Positions 34,553 to 42,911 of a stretch of DNA of 61,419 nt are shown here, in pieces. The stretch is from an uncultured Clostridia bacterium (GTDB lineage Bacteria; Bacillota; Clostridia; Christensenellales; UBA1242): assembly GCA_947630405.1 (NCBI GenBank), contig CANRHL010000003.1, positions 1-61,419 on the forward strand, read 5' to 3'. The number at the start of each line of letters is the position of its first letter. The stretch's first letter is position 1. Both the position numbers and the translations under genes were made by a program. The notes beneath the pieces are model-generated. The model did no database searches. It saw only the letters and a list, made by a program, of their open reading frames with translations, and had not been told where the DNA came from.

Positions 34553-37192
34553 TTATTTTTTATCGCTGGTTTTCTTTAAATCTTTAAGAGCCGTTGAAAG
34601 TTCTTTCTTTTCTTCGTCTATTGCTTTCTTCAAAGCGTTCTTAGTTTGTTCTTCGCTTGTTTTAAGCGCTTTTAAGGTATCTTTTAACTCTGCAGCCAAA
34701 TCTTTAATAGGTTGACTTTTCTCAATTCTATCCAAATTTGCTTGAATAGTAGATAGCACTGAACTGCTAATGCTAGAATCAACACCCTTATTATCTTGTG
34801 ATGAGTTCTGCACTTCAATAGATGCCGTTTTAACCGCTGCTTGTAATTCTTGCCTTTGATCCATTTGACCGTTAACAAGATTAGCAAATTTTTTATCTTC
34901 TTCTTTTGCATCATCACCATATGTTAGCCTTTCACCGCGTAGGGCCTTAGAGAATGCTTCTTTTAAGTCCCATCCCGAGCCTGTGCTTGATGCAATTTTT
35001 TCAATGGCTTCTTTTAATCCACTTTCAAAACCATTTAAAGCGGTAAGGGCCGTATCGTAATTTGCCACTGCTTGATTGAATCCTGTTCTACCTTTAAGTT
35101 GGTCTAAGAATGTAGATAAAGACTCAATATTATAAGCCGGTATTGTTTTACCTGTTTTTGGGTCAACTCCACCTTTTGCCATTTCTTTAAATGTGTCATT
35201 TTTCTTTAATTGTTTAAATAGAGTTTCTCCATCATCTGATGAAAGTGCCGAAATCATAGACTTTATATCGCCCGAATCAAATTTTGCTAAAAGTGTGTTG
35301 ACTGCTTTGTTTCTTTTAATTGCATTATCTGTGGTGTCTGCGGTGGTAGTACGAGTATCTTTAATGCCTTTAATTATTTCGCTTGGCTTGCCAATACCGG
35401 ACTTTTCGCCTAACCAATTGGTTACCGAGCCAAATAACCCACCTTGGAATCTTTCGCCTTGTCCACCAATAACACTGTCGCGCAATGAGCCAAAGAATCC
35501 GCCAGTTGCAGTTCCTCCAACATCGGCCTTCCTATCTTGTTTATAAGATTTTTCCACTTTTTTCCTAGCCGCCTTTTGTGCCTTATTTAAATCTTTAAAG
35601 TAAGAGTCATCTTTAATTCTGCCCGCATTTGCAGCTTCAAACTGAGCAGTTTCTTTCTTTATTGCCTCATCCCTTGCAGTATTTAAATCTTTTTCATGAG
35701 TTTTATCATATGCTTGACCGGCTTTTCTTCTTCTATTAGCAGCAGTAAATGCACCAACACCGGCTTTTGTTACGCCAGCAACACCTTTTACGGCATGCCC
35801 GACACCCTTTTTAACACGGTTTAATGAGTTGCTCATTAAGCCTGCGCCCGTGCTTAATGCGTCTGTACCACCAATGTATGAAGATAAGTTGCCGATAAAG
35901 CCTTTAACCATATAAAGTGCGGCAATGTTAATTAATATTGGTGCCAATCCAAGCGTATAGTCGAAAAGCATTGTGCTAGGGCTAATGGATAGTGCGCCTA
36001 TGCTGCCCGATGCACTACTTGCCGTGCCTATTTCAATTTGATTAATAAATGGCACCAAAGCCATGAACAAGTTCATGCCCGCCACCGCGCCATACGCGGA
36101 AAGTGTGTTTTTAACGAAATCTTGTTTCCAGCTTTGCACTGTGGATCCATCGTTTAGTGGATACATTGCGCAAATTGCAGGGCTAATTACAAACAACAAT
36201 ATTAATGTGAACAACCTTTGCACCATGCCAAAGGCAATTCCACCGAGCGCGTACAGAATAAATATTCCGCCGCCCGCCAGCAAGATATAGTTAACATGCA
36301 CAAGAGCATAGAAATCGTCAGTCGTTGTCGTGCCGACATTATTATCTGCCAGCCAAGGGTTTGGTCCGCTGCCGTGCGAGTATATTGCATCCACCACCTC
36401 GGCAAACTGCTCTGCCGAATAGGCAGCACTTCCAGTTGTTGGTGTTTGCGTAGTTCCACCACCTTCGTCTTGCTCGCCTTCCGTTGTTTCCGGTGGAGTT
36501 TGCGCACTTGAGCCAAGCGTTGGGTCCACCTTAAGCGGGTCAAAAGTAAACGATAAGCCCAACTCGGATGCATTTTTTATATCTTTGCCCGAACCAACAT
36601 TTTTGTAATAAAGTTCAGCAATGTGTTTTGCCTCACTTTCGTCAACACCGTCCCTTCTTGCGCGGTTAGCATCGTATGCCGAAGCAATGAAAAGTTGCCT
36701 ATCTAGTGAGGTGTTTGATGTTGATGCACTTGTTGCCCCGTTAATTGCCTGAAGCAGGAAGTTTGCCGCCCACACGCCCAACAAACACAGAACCGGAACT
36801 AAAATAAAGTTGCCCAAGCCTTTTATTGCGTTTCCAACGATATCCTGCCACTTTTTTTGTTTTGAGTCATAAGCATTTTTAATAAATGCCATTGCCGTGA
36901 AAATAATCAACAAGAAAATTGCCAAAATTAAAATCGAAATAAATATATTTTTAACCAATTGCGACGTTAAGAAATAGTAAACAATTCCGCCGCCATTTCC
37001 GCTGCCACTAGACAAGTCTGAAAACATGCCGCTTGAATTTACAACTTCGCCATTAATTGTTATTGTTCCAATGCCCGCAAATGCGTAGAAAATTGATTGG
37101 AAAACACTAATCAAAGCACCAATGATTCTAAACATTGGCCAAAGAATAGTTCCCAAAACACCCAATATTCCATCAAAGAACGAATTCCCCAT
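34553..37192 (-). CDS. VirB6/TrbL-like polytopic channel protein with long cytoplasmic tail
   Basis: 879 residues from ATG 37192 (AAAGGAG upstream; the TTG at 37219 is less likely). Hydrophobic segments lie at about 5-35, 85-108, 125-150, 310-345, 365-390 and 415-440. An outside loop (about 155-300) is rich in Thr/Gly/Glu. This is the plan of VirB6/TrbL (PrgH/TcpC-operon type) channel components. The last ~430 residues are soluble, with charged helices (NRRRKAGQAYDKTHEKDLN) and a coiled-coil end (KKAIDEEKKELSTALKDLKK). The tail is much longer than in typical VirB6 and is lineage-specific in appearance. Function: inner-membrane part of the secretion channel (family inference). Confidence 0.8.
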   Translation of the reverse strand: MGNSFFDGILGVLGTILWPMFRIIGALISVFQSIFYAFAGIGTITINGEVVNSSGMFSDLSSGSGNGGGIVYYFLTSQLVKNIFISILILAIFLLIIFTAMAFIKNAYDSKQKKWQDIVGNAIKGLGNFILVPVLCLLGVWAANFLLQAINGATSASTSNTSLDRQLFIASAYDANRARRDGVDESEAKHIAELYYKNVGSGKDIKNASELGLSFTFDPLKVDPTLGSSAQTPPETTEGEQDEGGGTTQTPTTGSAAYSAEQFAEVVDAIYSHGSGPNPWLADNNVGTTTTDDFYALVHVNYILLAGGGIFILYALGGIAFGMVQRLFTLILLFVISPAICAMYPLNDGSTVQSWKQDFVKNTLSAYGAVAGMNLFMALVPFINQIEIGTASSASGSIGALSISPSTMLFDYTLGLAPILINIAALYMVKGFIGNLSSYIGGTDALSTGAGLMSNSLNRVKKGVGHAVKGVAGVTKAGVGAFTAANRRRKAGQAYDKTHEKDLNTARDEAIKKETAQFEAANAGRIKDDSYFKDLNKAQKAARKKVEKSYKQDRKADVGGTATGGFFGSLRDSVIGGQGERFQGGLFGSVTNWLGEKSGIGKPSEIIKGIKDTRTTTADTTDNAIKRNKAVNTLLAKFDSGDIKSMISALSSDDGETLFKQLKKNDTFKEMAKGGVDPKTGKTIPAYNIESLSTFLDQLKGRTGFNQAVANYDTALTALNGFESGLKEAIEKIASSTGSGWDLKEAFSKALRGERLTYGDDAKEEDKKFANLVNGQMDQRQELQAAVKTASIEVQNSSQDNKGVDSSISSSVLSTIQANLDRIEKSQPIKDLAAELKDTLKALKTSEEQTKNALKKAIDEEKKELSTALKDLKKTSDKK

Positions 37193-37349
37193 ACTTTCTC
37201 CTTTCGTTTTTTTTGCCAAACCCTTAATGTTGAGTTCATTAATTTCTTAAGAATTTGCCGCAAAAAATAAACTTGTATAAGTTTATTATACACTAAAAAA
37301 ACAAAATAAACAAACAAATGCAACAAATTTCTCTATTTTTCTTAAAGAA

Positions 37350-37566
37350 AAAACTGCCTCAGCAGTTTAATCTCTTCTTTAAAAACACAATTCAACCCCA
37401 CCTTTTAAATGGAAAAGGAGTAAACAAGCAACAAATCATAAACCCATCCTTTTTAAAATGGAAAAGGAGTAATGAGGGAAAAACTGCTCGCAGGTTGTCC
37501 TTCATAGAAAGGGAGTAAACAAGCGAAAAACGAAATTCGCGTTTAGCAAATGAGAAAGAGCGCAGT
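37350..37566. repeat. Hairpins and short repeats between two secretion genes
   Basis: A 374-nt gap with no gene. It holds a hairpin AAACTGC-CTCA-GCAGTTT (near 37350-37370) and three irregularly spaced copies of a unit with GGAGTAA on the plus strand: AAAAGGAGTAAACAAGC, AAAAGGAGTAATGAGG and AAGGGAGTAAACAAGC. The end of the upstream gene (minus strand GGGAGTAAAC, around its stop) can pair with GTTTACTCCC about 50 nt later, or alternatively with the other copies. Function unknown; attenuation or mRNA processing is possible. Confidence 0.6.
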
Positions 37567-38901
37567 TTACTCCCAATTTGTCTCTGACTCTCCGCAGAAG
37601 AATGTGCCATTTGCGCCGTATTCAATTTTTAGCCCAACGCCATCGGCAACATATGTGTAAACATCGGTTGGCTGCTCGCCTTCGCCCGTTTGCAACTTTA
37701 AATAATAGTCGCTTGTCAGGTTGCCGTTATGCAAAATGTCGTAAAGTGAAAGGCCTGTTAGCAAATTGTTTTCGCTGGTAACACCCGCCTCAATGTTGGT
37801 GTATGCTTGTGCGCTGAGGCGTTGTGTATATTCAACTTGATAAATAGTGTCCTTATAAGTTTGCCCCGACATATAGACGAAAGGCATAAGAGTTTGTCCG
37901 CTTGTTAAATAAACTTTTAACGTGCCAAAGTTTTCAACCATGCCAAAATTGAAACTCAATTTTGTGATGTTCACTGCCTTTCTTGGCATTAAAATGAATG
38001 CCACATAGTTTTCGGCTTGCAAATTTTTAATGTAATCCTGCGCGCCGTCCAAAATGTAGTCTTTAACATAAACCATTTCGGTGCGTTTTTGTTCTTCCGG
38101 TTTGATAACCTCGGTAATTTTATTTAAAAGTGTTTCCCCGCTTGGCAATGCGCCACTCTGCTTATCTGGGGTTATTGTTCCATCAGTTGAAAGCAAATAG
38201 TCTCTAACTTTGCCGGCAATTTCCTCACTAATTGCTTGGTTATAGCCAAAATATTTTATTCCAGCAATTTTTTCAGCAAATGTGCTGGCAGTGCCTTCGG
38301 CATTATCCGCCAAATAAACACTATCCGCAATGGCATTAACTAAAGAATAAAGGTTGGTGTCTGCATAATCTGTTGCAAATTTACTAAAATCGTAATTATT
38401 GGCTGGCAAAGCGGTTGCTAAATTGATTGTAACTTTCAACTCTTCGTCCGCATCAAGCGATGTTTTAATTTCAACAATCGTGTTGGTGTAGTTTTTAATT
38501 AAATCTTTTTGCGCCTGTTCGTTATCCTTATAAATTGTGCGCGCGCCATAAAAATCCGCCCCCTTAATGCCGTATGGCGAACTCATGCTGCCATCGTCCT
38601 CAAATAGCCATGGTGTTTGTTGCCTTTGTGAATCGCCAGCAAGCGACACCAACATGAATAAAAACACAAACACAATCAAAACAGGCAACGCCACAGAAAG
38701 TATGCTCCCTAATTTAAGCGAAAGCCCCTGGAACTTTTTCTTTTTAGCAAGTTCGGCTCCCTTCTTTGTTTTTTGTTCGTCATTCTCGCCCGCTTTTCCA
38801 GATTTCTCACTAGTTTCTTCTTGAGGGTTTTCTTCGTCTAATTCATCTTCAACTTCAGCACTTTCTTCTTCCTGCTCGTCATCTAACTCGTCGTCGTCCA
38901 T
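37567..38901 (-). CDS. Secretion-locus protein with acidic N-terminus and single anchor
   Basis: 444 residues, no family recognised. I start at ATG 38901 (GGGGG upstream). Residues 1-45 are almost all Asp/Glu (MDDDELDDEQEEESAEVEDE), followed by a Lys-rich stretch, one membrane helix (about 67-90: ILSVALPVLIVFVFLFML) and a ~350-residue outside domain. A bitopic protein encoded between pilin and channel genes could fill the VirB8-like scaffold position, but no sequence similarity to VirB8 is evident to me. It ends in ESETNWE. Its own promoter and a long structured leader lie upstream. Confidence 0.75.
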   Translation of the reverse strand: MDDDELDDEQEEESAEVEDELDEENPQEETSEKSGKAGENDEQKTKKGAELAKKKKFQGLSLKLGSILSVALPVLIVFVFLFMLVSLAGDSQRQQTPWLFEDDGSMSSPYGIKGADFYGARTIYKDNEQAQKDLIKNYTNTIVEIKTSLDADEELKVTINLATALPANNYDFSKFATDYADTNLYSLVNAIADSVYLADNAEGTASTFAEKIAGIKYFGYNQAISEEIAGKVRDYLLSTDGTITPDKQSGALPSGETLLNKITEVIKPEEQKRTEMVYVKDYILDGAQDYIKNLQAENYVAFILMPRKAVNITKLSFNFGMVENFGTLKVYLTSGQTLMPFVYMSGQTYKDTIYQVEYTQRLSAQAYTNIEAGVTSENNLLTGLSLYDILHNGNLTSDYYLKLQTGEGEQPTDVYTYVADGVGLKIEYGANGTFFCGESETNWE

Positions 38902-38928
38902 AAACTTTACCCCCTTTTTCGTCACAAA

Positions 38929-39010
38929 TTGCGTTTATTTGGTTTGCTAAACGCAAAGCCAAGGATAAACTTATTTGTTCCTTATTCCCACAAAACATTT
39001 ATTTTGTGGG
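38929..39010 (-). promoter_or_regulatory. Structured leader of the 444-aa secretion gene
   Basis: The ~144-nt leader holds two perfect 9-bp hairpins: CCCACAAAA/TTTTGTGGG (38987-39010, 6-nt loop) and TTGCGTTTA/TAAACGCAA (38929-38956, 10-nt loop), plus a small CGAGGCTCTCG hairpin near 39040. Neither has a T-run. The ribosome site follows at once. Confidence 0.6.
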
Positions 39011-39051
39011 AGCCCTTGTTTGTTCTTACGAGAGCCTCGACATTTATTGTT

Positions 39052-39079
39052 ATTATAACAAATTAAAATAAAAATACAA
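39052..39079 (-). promoter_or_regulatory. Internal promoter for the 444-aa secretion gene
   Basis: TTGTAT (39079-39074), 16-nt spacer, TATAAT (39057-39052). It lies after the pilin terminator, so the three downstream secretion genes can be expressed separately from pilin. Confidence 0.65.
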
Positions 39080-39143
39080 AATATTTTTAAGTTAAAATAA
39101 AAATAAATGATATTAAAAGGGTCCCACAAGAAAAAAATAAAAA

Positions 39144-39163
39144 AAGAGAGCAATCGCTCTCTT
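39144..39163 (-). terminator. Terminator directly after the pilin gene
   Basis: AAGAGAGC, loop GATT, GCTCTCTT and a long T-run on the minus strand. Would let pilin mRNA be made in excess. Confidence 0.85.
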
Positions 39164-39165
39164 AA

Positions 39166-39555
39166 TTATCTAATAAAGAATGATTTAACAACGCCGGCAT
39201 AGGTTTGAAGTGTTGGGTAAATGTTCCCTTTGGTTGGATCTTTTTGTTGATAGCCCCAAGATCCTGTATCTATCAACTTGTCTTTGCCAATGTTGAATGC
39301 TAAGAAATAGAACAATGCAATTAAAATAAATGTTACCACAATACCGACAATAACCGAAATTAATTTTGCTTTTGCTTCTTCCCTTTCGTTCTTTTCGTCT
39401 GCCTTAACAAATTTAACACCAACAACAATGGCGTAAATAATACCTGCAACGGCAACCAAAATTAAAATTGGGTTAATAACTGTTAGCACTGCATTCAATA
39501 GTGCATTTAACCAACCCATGCCAGTATCAGGCAATGCGGCCAATAAAGTACTCAT
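39166..39555 (-). CDS. VirB2/TrbC-like pilin subunit
   Basis: 129 residues with two long membrane helices (about 14-47: ALLNAVLTVINPILILVAVA..., and 65-90: LISVIVGIVVTFILIALFYF) joined by a short charged loop (KADEKNEREEAKAK). This two-helix hairpin is the signature of VirB2/TrbC-type pilins and of the related small pilins in Gram-positive conjugation loci. The hydrophilic tail (FNIGKDKLIDTGSW onward) may be outside. There is no clear cleavable signal. GGGGG lies 11 nt before the ATG, and an extra hairpin sits just above it. Separately terminated, as expected for an abundant subunit. Confidence 0.8.
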   Translation of the reverse strand: MSTLLAALPDTGMGWLNALLNAVLTVINPILILVAVAGIIYAIVVGVKFVKADEKNEREEAKAKLISVIVGIVVTFILIALFYFLAFNIGKDKLIDTGSWGYQQKDPTKGNIYPTLQTYAGVVKSFFIR

Positions 39556-39579
39556 ATAAATAAAATCCCCCTTTTTTGT

Positions 39580-39602
39580 GGCACAATTTGTTATTTTGTG
39601 CC
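39580..39602 (-). promoter_or_regulatory. Hairpin in the pilin leader
   Basis: GGCACAA/TTGTGCC stem with a 9-nt loop immediately before the GGGGG ribosome site. It could protect the mRNA end or modulate translation. Confidence 0.5.
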
Positions 39603-39615
39603 GATTTATGAAATA

Positions 39616-39644
39616 ATGATAGCAAGTTAAAAATTTAAAATCAA
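39616..39644 (-). promoter_or_regulatory. Promoter of the pilin gene
   Basis: TTGATT (39644-39639), 17-nt spacer, TATCAT (39621-39616), reading toward ATG 39555. Confidence 0.65.
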
Positions 39645-39770
39645 CTAAATTTTACATATTTTTTAAAAATTTTTTAACTTTAAATTATTTTGTTTAATAT
39701 TTTTGCAATTATACTTATTAAATTAAAAGATTATTTTTTATAAAACCTATTAAATTAAGGGTTAATTTAT

Positions 39771-39799
39771 TTGACTTTTTTATTTCGGCCAATTATAAT
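39771..39799 (+). promoter_or_regulatory. Promoter of virD4
   Basis: TTGACT (39771-39776), 17-nt spacer, TATAAT (39794-39799). Divergent from the pilin promoter. Confidence 0.75.
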
Positions 39800-39829
39800 T
39801 TTACTAAGAAATAATAAAAAAGGAGAAAT

Positions 39830-41854
39830 ATGAAAGATTTTGGCAAAAAAATATTAAAATATGTTTTGGTGGCAATAGGAACTTATTTTGTTTCGGTAAT
39901 TTTAATTTCCTATTTCCAATACCACCGCTTTGCGTTTGATTTGCGCGTTGTAACCAGCTTTTTACCTTACTTCTTTGTGTTTTTGGCAGTTGGCTTTTTG
40001 TTGGTGTTTGAGCTTTTGCGTTATATCGATGGCAAGGGCAAAAACAAGAGCAACAGGGCGGTGGATAAGGTTAAGGACGCCCGCGGTAAAGACACTGAAC
40101 AATTCTTTAACCGTGATTTTGTTACCGACGACGAGTTAAAAAAGAACAAGGCCTTTAATTACAACACCTTGCAATCCATACGCAGTTCAAAGAAAGATGG
40201 CATTTTGGTGCGTGCGGATGAAAAAGCGTTTGGCGGGATGGACATTAACTTTGTTGAGCCAATTCACACTCTTTGCGTTGGTACCACATCGTCCGGTAAA
40301 ACATCAAGGTTTGTTGTGCCAAGTTTGCAGTTGATGAGCATGACGGCATCCAAGCCAAGTTTTGTTATTACCGACCCTAAAGGCGAGTTATATGATAAAT
40401 GTGCGCACAAGTTTGAAAGCGAAGGTTATGATGTTAAAATTTTAAATTTGCGTGAGCCATTTGCCTCTGAGCAATGGAACCCGCTATTATATCCGTTTGA
40501 TATGTACACCCGCAGTTTTAATCTAGATAAAGAGGTTAAAGTGCACCCTGCGGGCGATAATCCAAGGCAATATAACTTGCTTTTGCAACGCAACTTTGAT
40601 TACACCACAAACACTTGGTTTGAGTTTGACGGCAATGCGTATGCTGATAAGCAAAGCCTTGAAAGTGATTTGGCGGTTACGTCAAAAGACCTTTACGATA
40701 AAAGTTTTAATGCGTTAAATGATATTTGTACCACGCTTGCACCTATTGAAAGCAATAAAGACCCAAGCTGGGAAAAAACGGCGCAAAAATTAATTCAAGC
40801 AGTTATGCTTGCCATGCTTGAAGATAGCCGCATACCAGAACTTGGCTTAACAAGGGATAAATATAACCTTTATAATGTTCAAAAAATATGTAACATAACA
40901 GACGGCGGGCGTGACACTTACGCCACACTTAAAAAATACCTTTTCGACTATCGTGATAAATTCAGTAAAGTGCCAGAATTGGCAACCACTGCTCTACAGA
41001 ACGCGGATACAACCACTAAAAACTACATGGGTTTCGTTTCAAGCAAAACCGCAATGTTCAGTGATATGGGTATTAGTTACCTAACCGCTAACACCGCAAT
41101 TGATTTTGTTAATTTGGATGAAAAGCCAACCGCAATTTTCTGTATTATTCCGGATGAAATTAGAACGCGTTATCCACTTGCAATTCTGTTCGTTACACAG
41201 TTGTATAAACGTTTGGTTGATAAAGCTCAAAAGATGGGGGGCCGATTAAAGCGAAATGTTTACTTTATGCTAGATGAATTTGGTAACATGCCTGCCTTCC
41301 CTGAATTTGGCAGCATTATGACGGTTGGTAGGGCGCGTGGTATATTCTTTGAATTGTGCGTGCAATCGTATAGCCAATTATACCAGATTTATGGGCAGGA
41401 CGTTGGCAAGATTATTAAAGATAACTGCCCTATTCAAGTTTACATTGCAACTGAGGATATGACAACCAACAAAGAATTTAGCGAATTGTTAGGCAAAAAG
41501 ACAATTGTTGAAGATAACGAAAACAAGAGCGTTGGTGCAGATGGTAAAGAGAGTAAATCTTATTCAAGTTCAACCAAAACAAGGCCACTTGTTTACCCTG
41601 AAGAACTTATGACCTTTAGAGATCAAAAGAAACTTATTATTAAAACCTTTACTCCTAACGCCTGTTTAAAAACCACCATCACATCAATTTACGAAGCTAA
41701 AAAGTGTTACGATTTAACCCCTATTCATGGCACATATGTTCAAAAACATTTGTTCGATGAAAACGCCATTTATTACGACATTAAAAGGCGTAACCAAATC
41801 GTTGCAAAAACTAGCGGCGATGACGATGATGATGACGATGATGATTTATTCTAA
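39830..41854 (+). CDS. virD4: VirD4/TraG-type coupling ATPase with poly-Asp tail
   Basis: 674 residues. Two N-terminal membrane helices (about 10-30 and 43-62) anchor a hexameric ATPase: Walker A VGTTSSGKTSRF near 150, ITDPKGELYDK, Walker B NVYFMLDEFGNMPAF near 478 and the sensor stretch FELCVQSYSQLYQIYG. Coupling proteins pick substrates (relaxosome DNA or proteins) and pass them to the channel. The protein ends in SG, nine Asp, LF. Acidic tails of this kind resemble those of some coupling proteins and DNA-binding ATPases. AAGGAG before the ATG. Divergent from the rest of the locus, with its own promoter and terminator. No relaxase is next to it. Confidence 0.92.
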   Translation: MKDFGKKILKYVLVAIGTYFVSVILISYFQYHRFAFDLRVVTSFLPYFFVFLAVGFLLVFELLRYIDGKGKNKSNRAVDKVKDARGKDTEQFFNRDFVTDDELKKNKAFNYNTLQSIRSSKKDGILVRADEKAFGGMDINFVEPIHTLCVGTTSSGKTSRFVVPSLQLMSMTASKPSFVITDPKGELYDKCAHKFESEGYDVKILNLREPFASEQWNPLLYPFDMYTRSFNLDKEVKVHPAGDNPRQYNLLLQRNFDYTTNTWFEFDGNAYADKQSLESDLAVTSKDLYDKSFNALNDICTTLAPIESNKDPSWEKTAQKLIQAVMLAMLEDSRIPELGLTRDKYNLYNVQKICNITDGGRDTYATLKKYLFDYRDKFSKVPELATTALQNADTTTKNYMGFVSSKTAMFSDMGISYLTANTAIDFVNLDEKPTAIFCIIPDEIRTRYPLAILFVTQLYKRLVDKAQKMGGRLKRNVYFMLDEFGNMPAFPEFGSIMTVGRARGIFFELCVQSYSQLYQIYGQDVGKIIKDNCPIQVYIATEDMTTNKEFSELLGKKTIVEDNENKSVGADGKESKSYSSSTKTRPLVYPEELMTFRDQKKLIIKTFTPNACLKTTITSIYEAKKCYDLTPIHGTYVQKHLFDENAIYYDIKRRNQIVAKTSGDDDDDDDDDLF

Positions 41855-41930
41855 AATTAGGCAAAGTTTAAAATAATTTCACAAATTAAAGAATTAAAAT
41901 TATTAAACAATTGCCTTAAAGAATTAGCAA

Positions 41931-41955
41931 AAAACACCCGTTCGGGTGTTTTTTT
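41931..41955 (+). terminator. Terminator after virD4
   Basis: AAAACACCC, loop GTTC, GGGTGTTTT and further T residues, 76 nt after the stop. Confidence 0.85.
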
Positions 41956-41989
41956 ATATCACTATAAACACTATTTATCATTTGAACAC

Positions 41990-42215
41990 CTTATGTCATT
42001 TTGAGCAAACACCCTATGTCATTCTGAGCGGAGTGCCAGCGATGTCATACTGAGCAAGGTCGAATGTATCTCGCTGACACGAAGTCGAAGAATCTCTTAG
42101 ATGTTTCGACAGGCTCAACATGACAAATAATGTTGTCGCCCCCCCCCACACACACAAGACGAATGTCGCAGTGGGATAAAATCGGGGCCCCCGCAAGACG
42201 AATGTCGATGTGGTG
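41990..42215. repeat. Intergenic repeat cluster with TGTCATNCTGAGC motifs
   Basis: No gene here. Three plus-strand copies of TGTCATTTTGAGC/TGTCATTCTGAGC/TGTCATACTGAGC within 60 nt, CGAAGTCGAAGAATCTC, an inverted partner GCTCAACATGACA, a run of ten C, and CAAGACGAATGTCG twice (near 42158 and 42193). The first motif is of a type seen as dispersed palindromic repeats in many bacterial genomes (from memory). Composition is richer in GC than the surroundings. Confidence 0.65.
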
Positions 42216-42220
42216 TTAAC

Positions 42221-42484
42221 TTAGTATTCAATTCCCGTCAATTTAAAATGGCATTGTAAATATTGTTCTTGCACTTCTCTAATGCTCATTGTGGGCAAAA
42301 CATATAAATCCACCCCGTTTAAATCACAAAGCGTTGCACCCATGCTCAATTCGTTGATTTTTAAAAAGGTCAATGCGTCCGGAATTATTTCATTTAAAAT
42401 ATCCCTATCCTTTAAACCCGTCAATTCAAACTCGCCACTCTCTTTCTGCTCCACCCTTAATGATTTAAATTTAAAAACCCTCAT
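42221..42484 (-). CDS. Small hypothetical protein, 87 aa
   Basis: Not recognised. The frame starts at ATG 42484 with GGGGG five nt upstream, a good site for this genome. It is soluble and acidic, with an N-terminal basic strand (MRVFKFKSLRVEQKESGEFE), ALTFLKINELSMGATLCDLN and the end LQCHFKLTGIEY. No motif. It lies between the repeat cluster and tRNA-fMet. Membership in the secretion locus is open. Confidence 0.55.
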   Translation of the reverse strand: MRVFKFKSLRVEQKESGEFELTGLKDRDILNEIIPDALTFLKINELSMGATLCDLNGVDLYVLPTMSIREVQEQYLQCHFKLTGIEY

Positions 42485-42765
42485 TTATACCCCCGCGATA
42501 CTTTTTAACTCTCCAAGATTTTAATTTTTAGCAAAATGCTTTCACCCGGTTATTAATTGATAAAATATTTCCACTTTTTTATATTTTCTATTAAATAAAA
42601 ACGCTTTTGCTTGCAACATAAAATTCATTATATTATTAAACTTCAAAAATATTAAAACTAATTATATATTTACTTGTCATAATATGAAATATTTTAAAAT
42701 AAAGTTAAATTTTTATTGAATTTTGCCATTTAATAAAATTTTTCAAAATTTTCTAAATAAATCTA
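42485..42765. other. AT-rich spacer without visible gene
   Basis: About 280 nt, nearly all A/T, with no frame, hairpin with T-run or repeat that I can support. Confidence 0.6.
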
Positions 42766-42794
42766 TTGACAAAAGCATAATATTATGTTAATAT
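42766..42794 (+). promoter_or_regulatory. Promoter of tRNA-fMet
   Basis: TTGACA (42766-42771), 17-nt spacer, TAATAT (42789-42794). Predicted start is about 4 nt before the tRNA. Confidence 0.75.
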
Positions 42795-42804
42795 AATAAA
42801 GTAT

Positions 42805-42881
42805 CGCGGGGTAGAGCAGCACGGCAGCTCGTCGGGCTCATAACCCGAAGGTCGTTGGTTCAAATCCAACCCCCGCAACCA
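42805..42881 (+). tRNA. Initiator tRNA-fMet (CAU)
   Basis: 77 nt with encoded CCA. The first base C faces A72 (unpaired), the mark of initiator tRNA. The anticodon stem GTCGGG/CCCGA.. holds CTCATAA with three G-C pairs (GGG/CCC), also initiator-specific. Nearly identical in layout to Bacillus initiator tRNA. Confidence 0.95.
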
Positions 42882-42885
42882 GCAA

Positions 42886-42911
42886 GGCACTTAAAATTGA
42901 GTGCTTTTTTT
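42886..42911 (+). terminator. Terminator after tRNA-fMet
   Basis: GGCACT, an 8-nt loop, AGTGCT and a T-run. Confidence 0.65.

Noticed and set aside
37350..37566. Possible CRISPR array in the repeated gap
   Set aside because: Only three imperfect copies, irregular spacing, no cas genes, and the units are complementary to the upstream gene's end.
38971..39153. 60-codon minus-strand frame between the pilin and the 444-aa gene
   Set aside because: It spans the pilin terminator tail, a promoter and leader hairpins, without a ribosome site or plausible protein.
42014..42196. 60-codon minus-strand frame in the repeat cluster
   Set aside because: It lies wholly in non-coding repeats and has no ribosome site.
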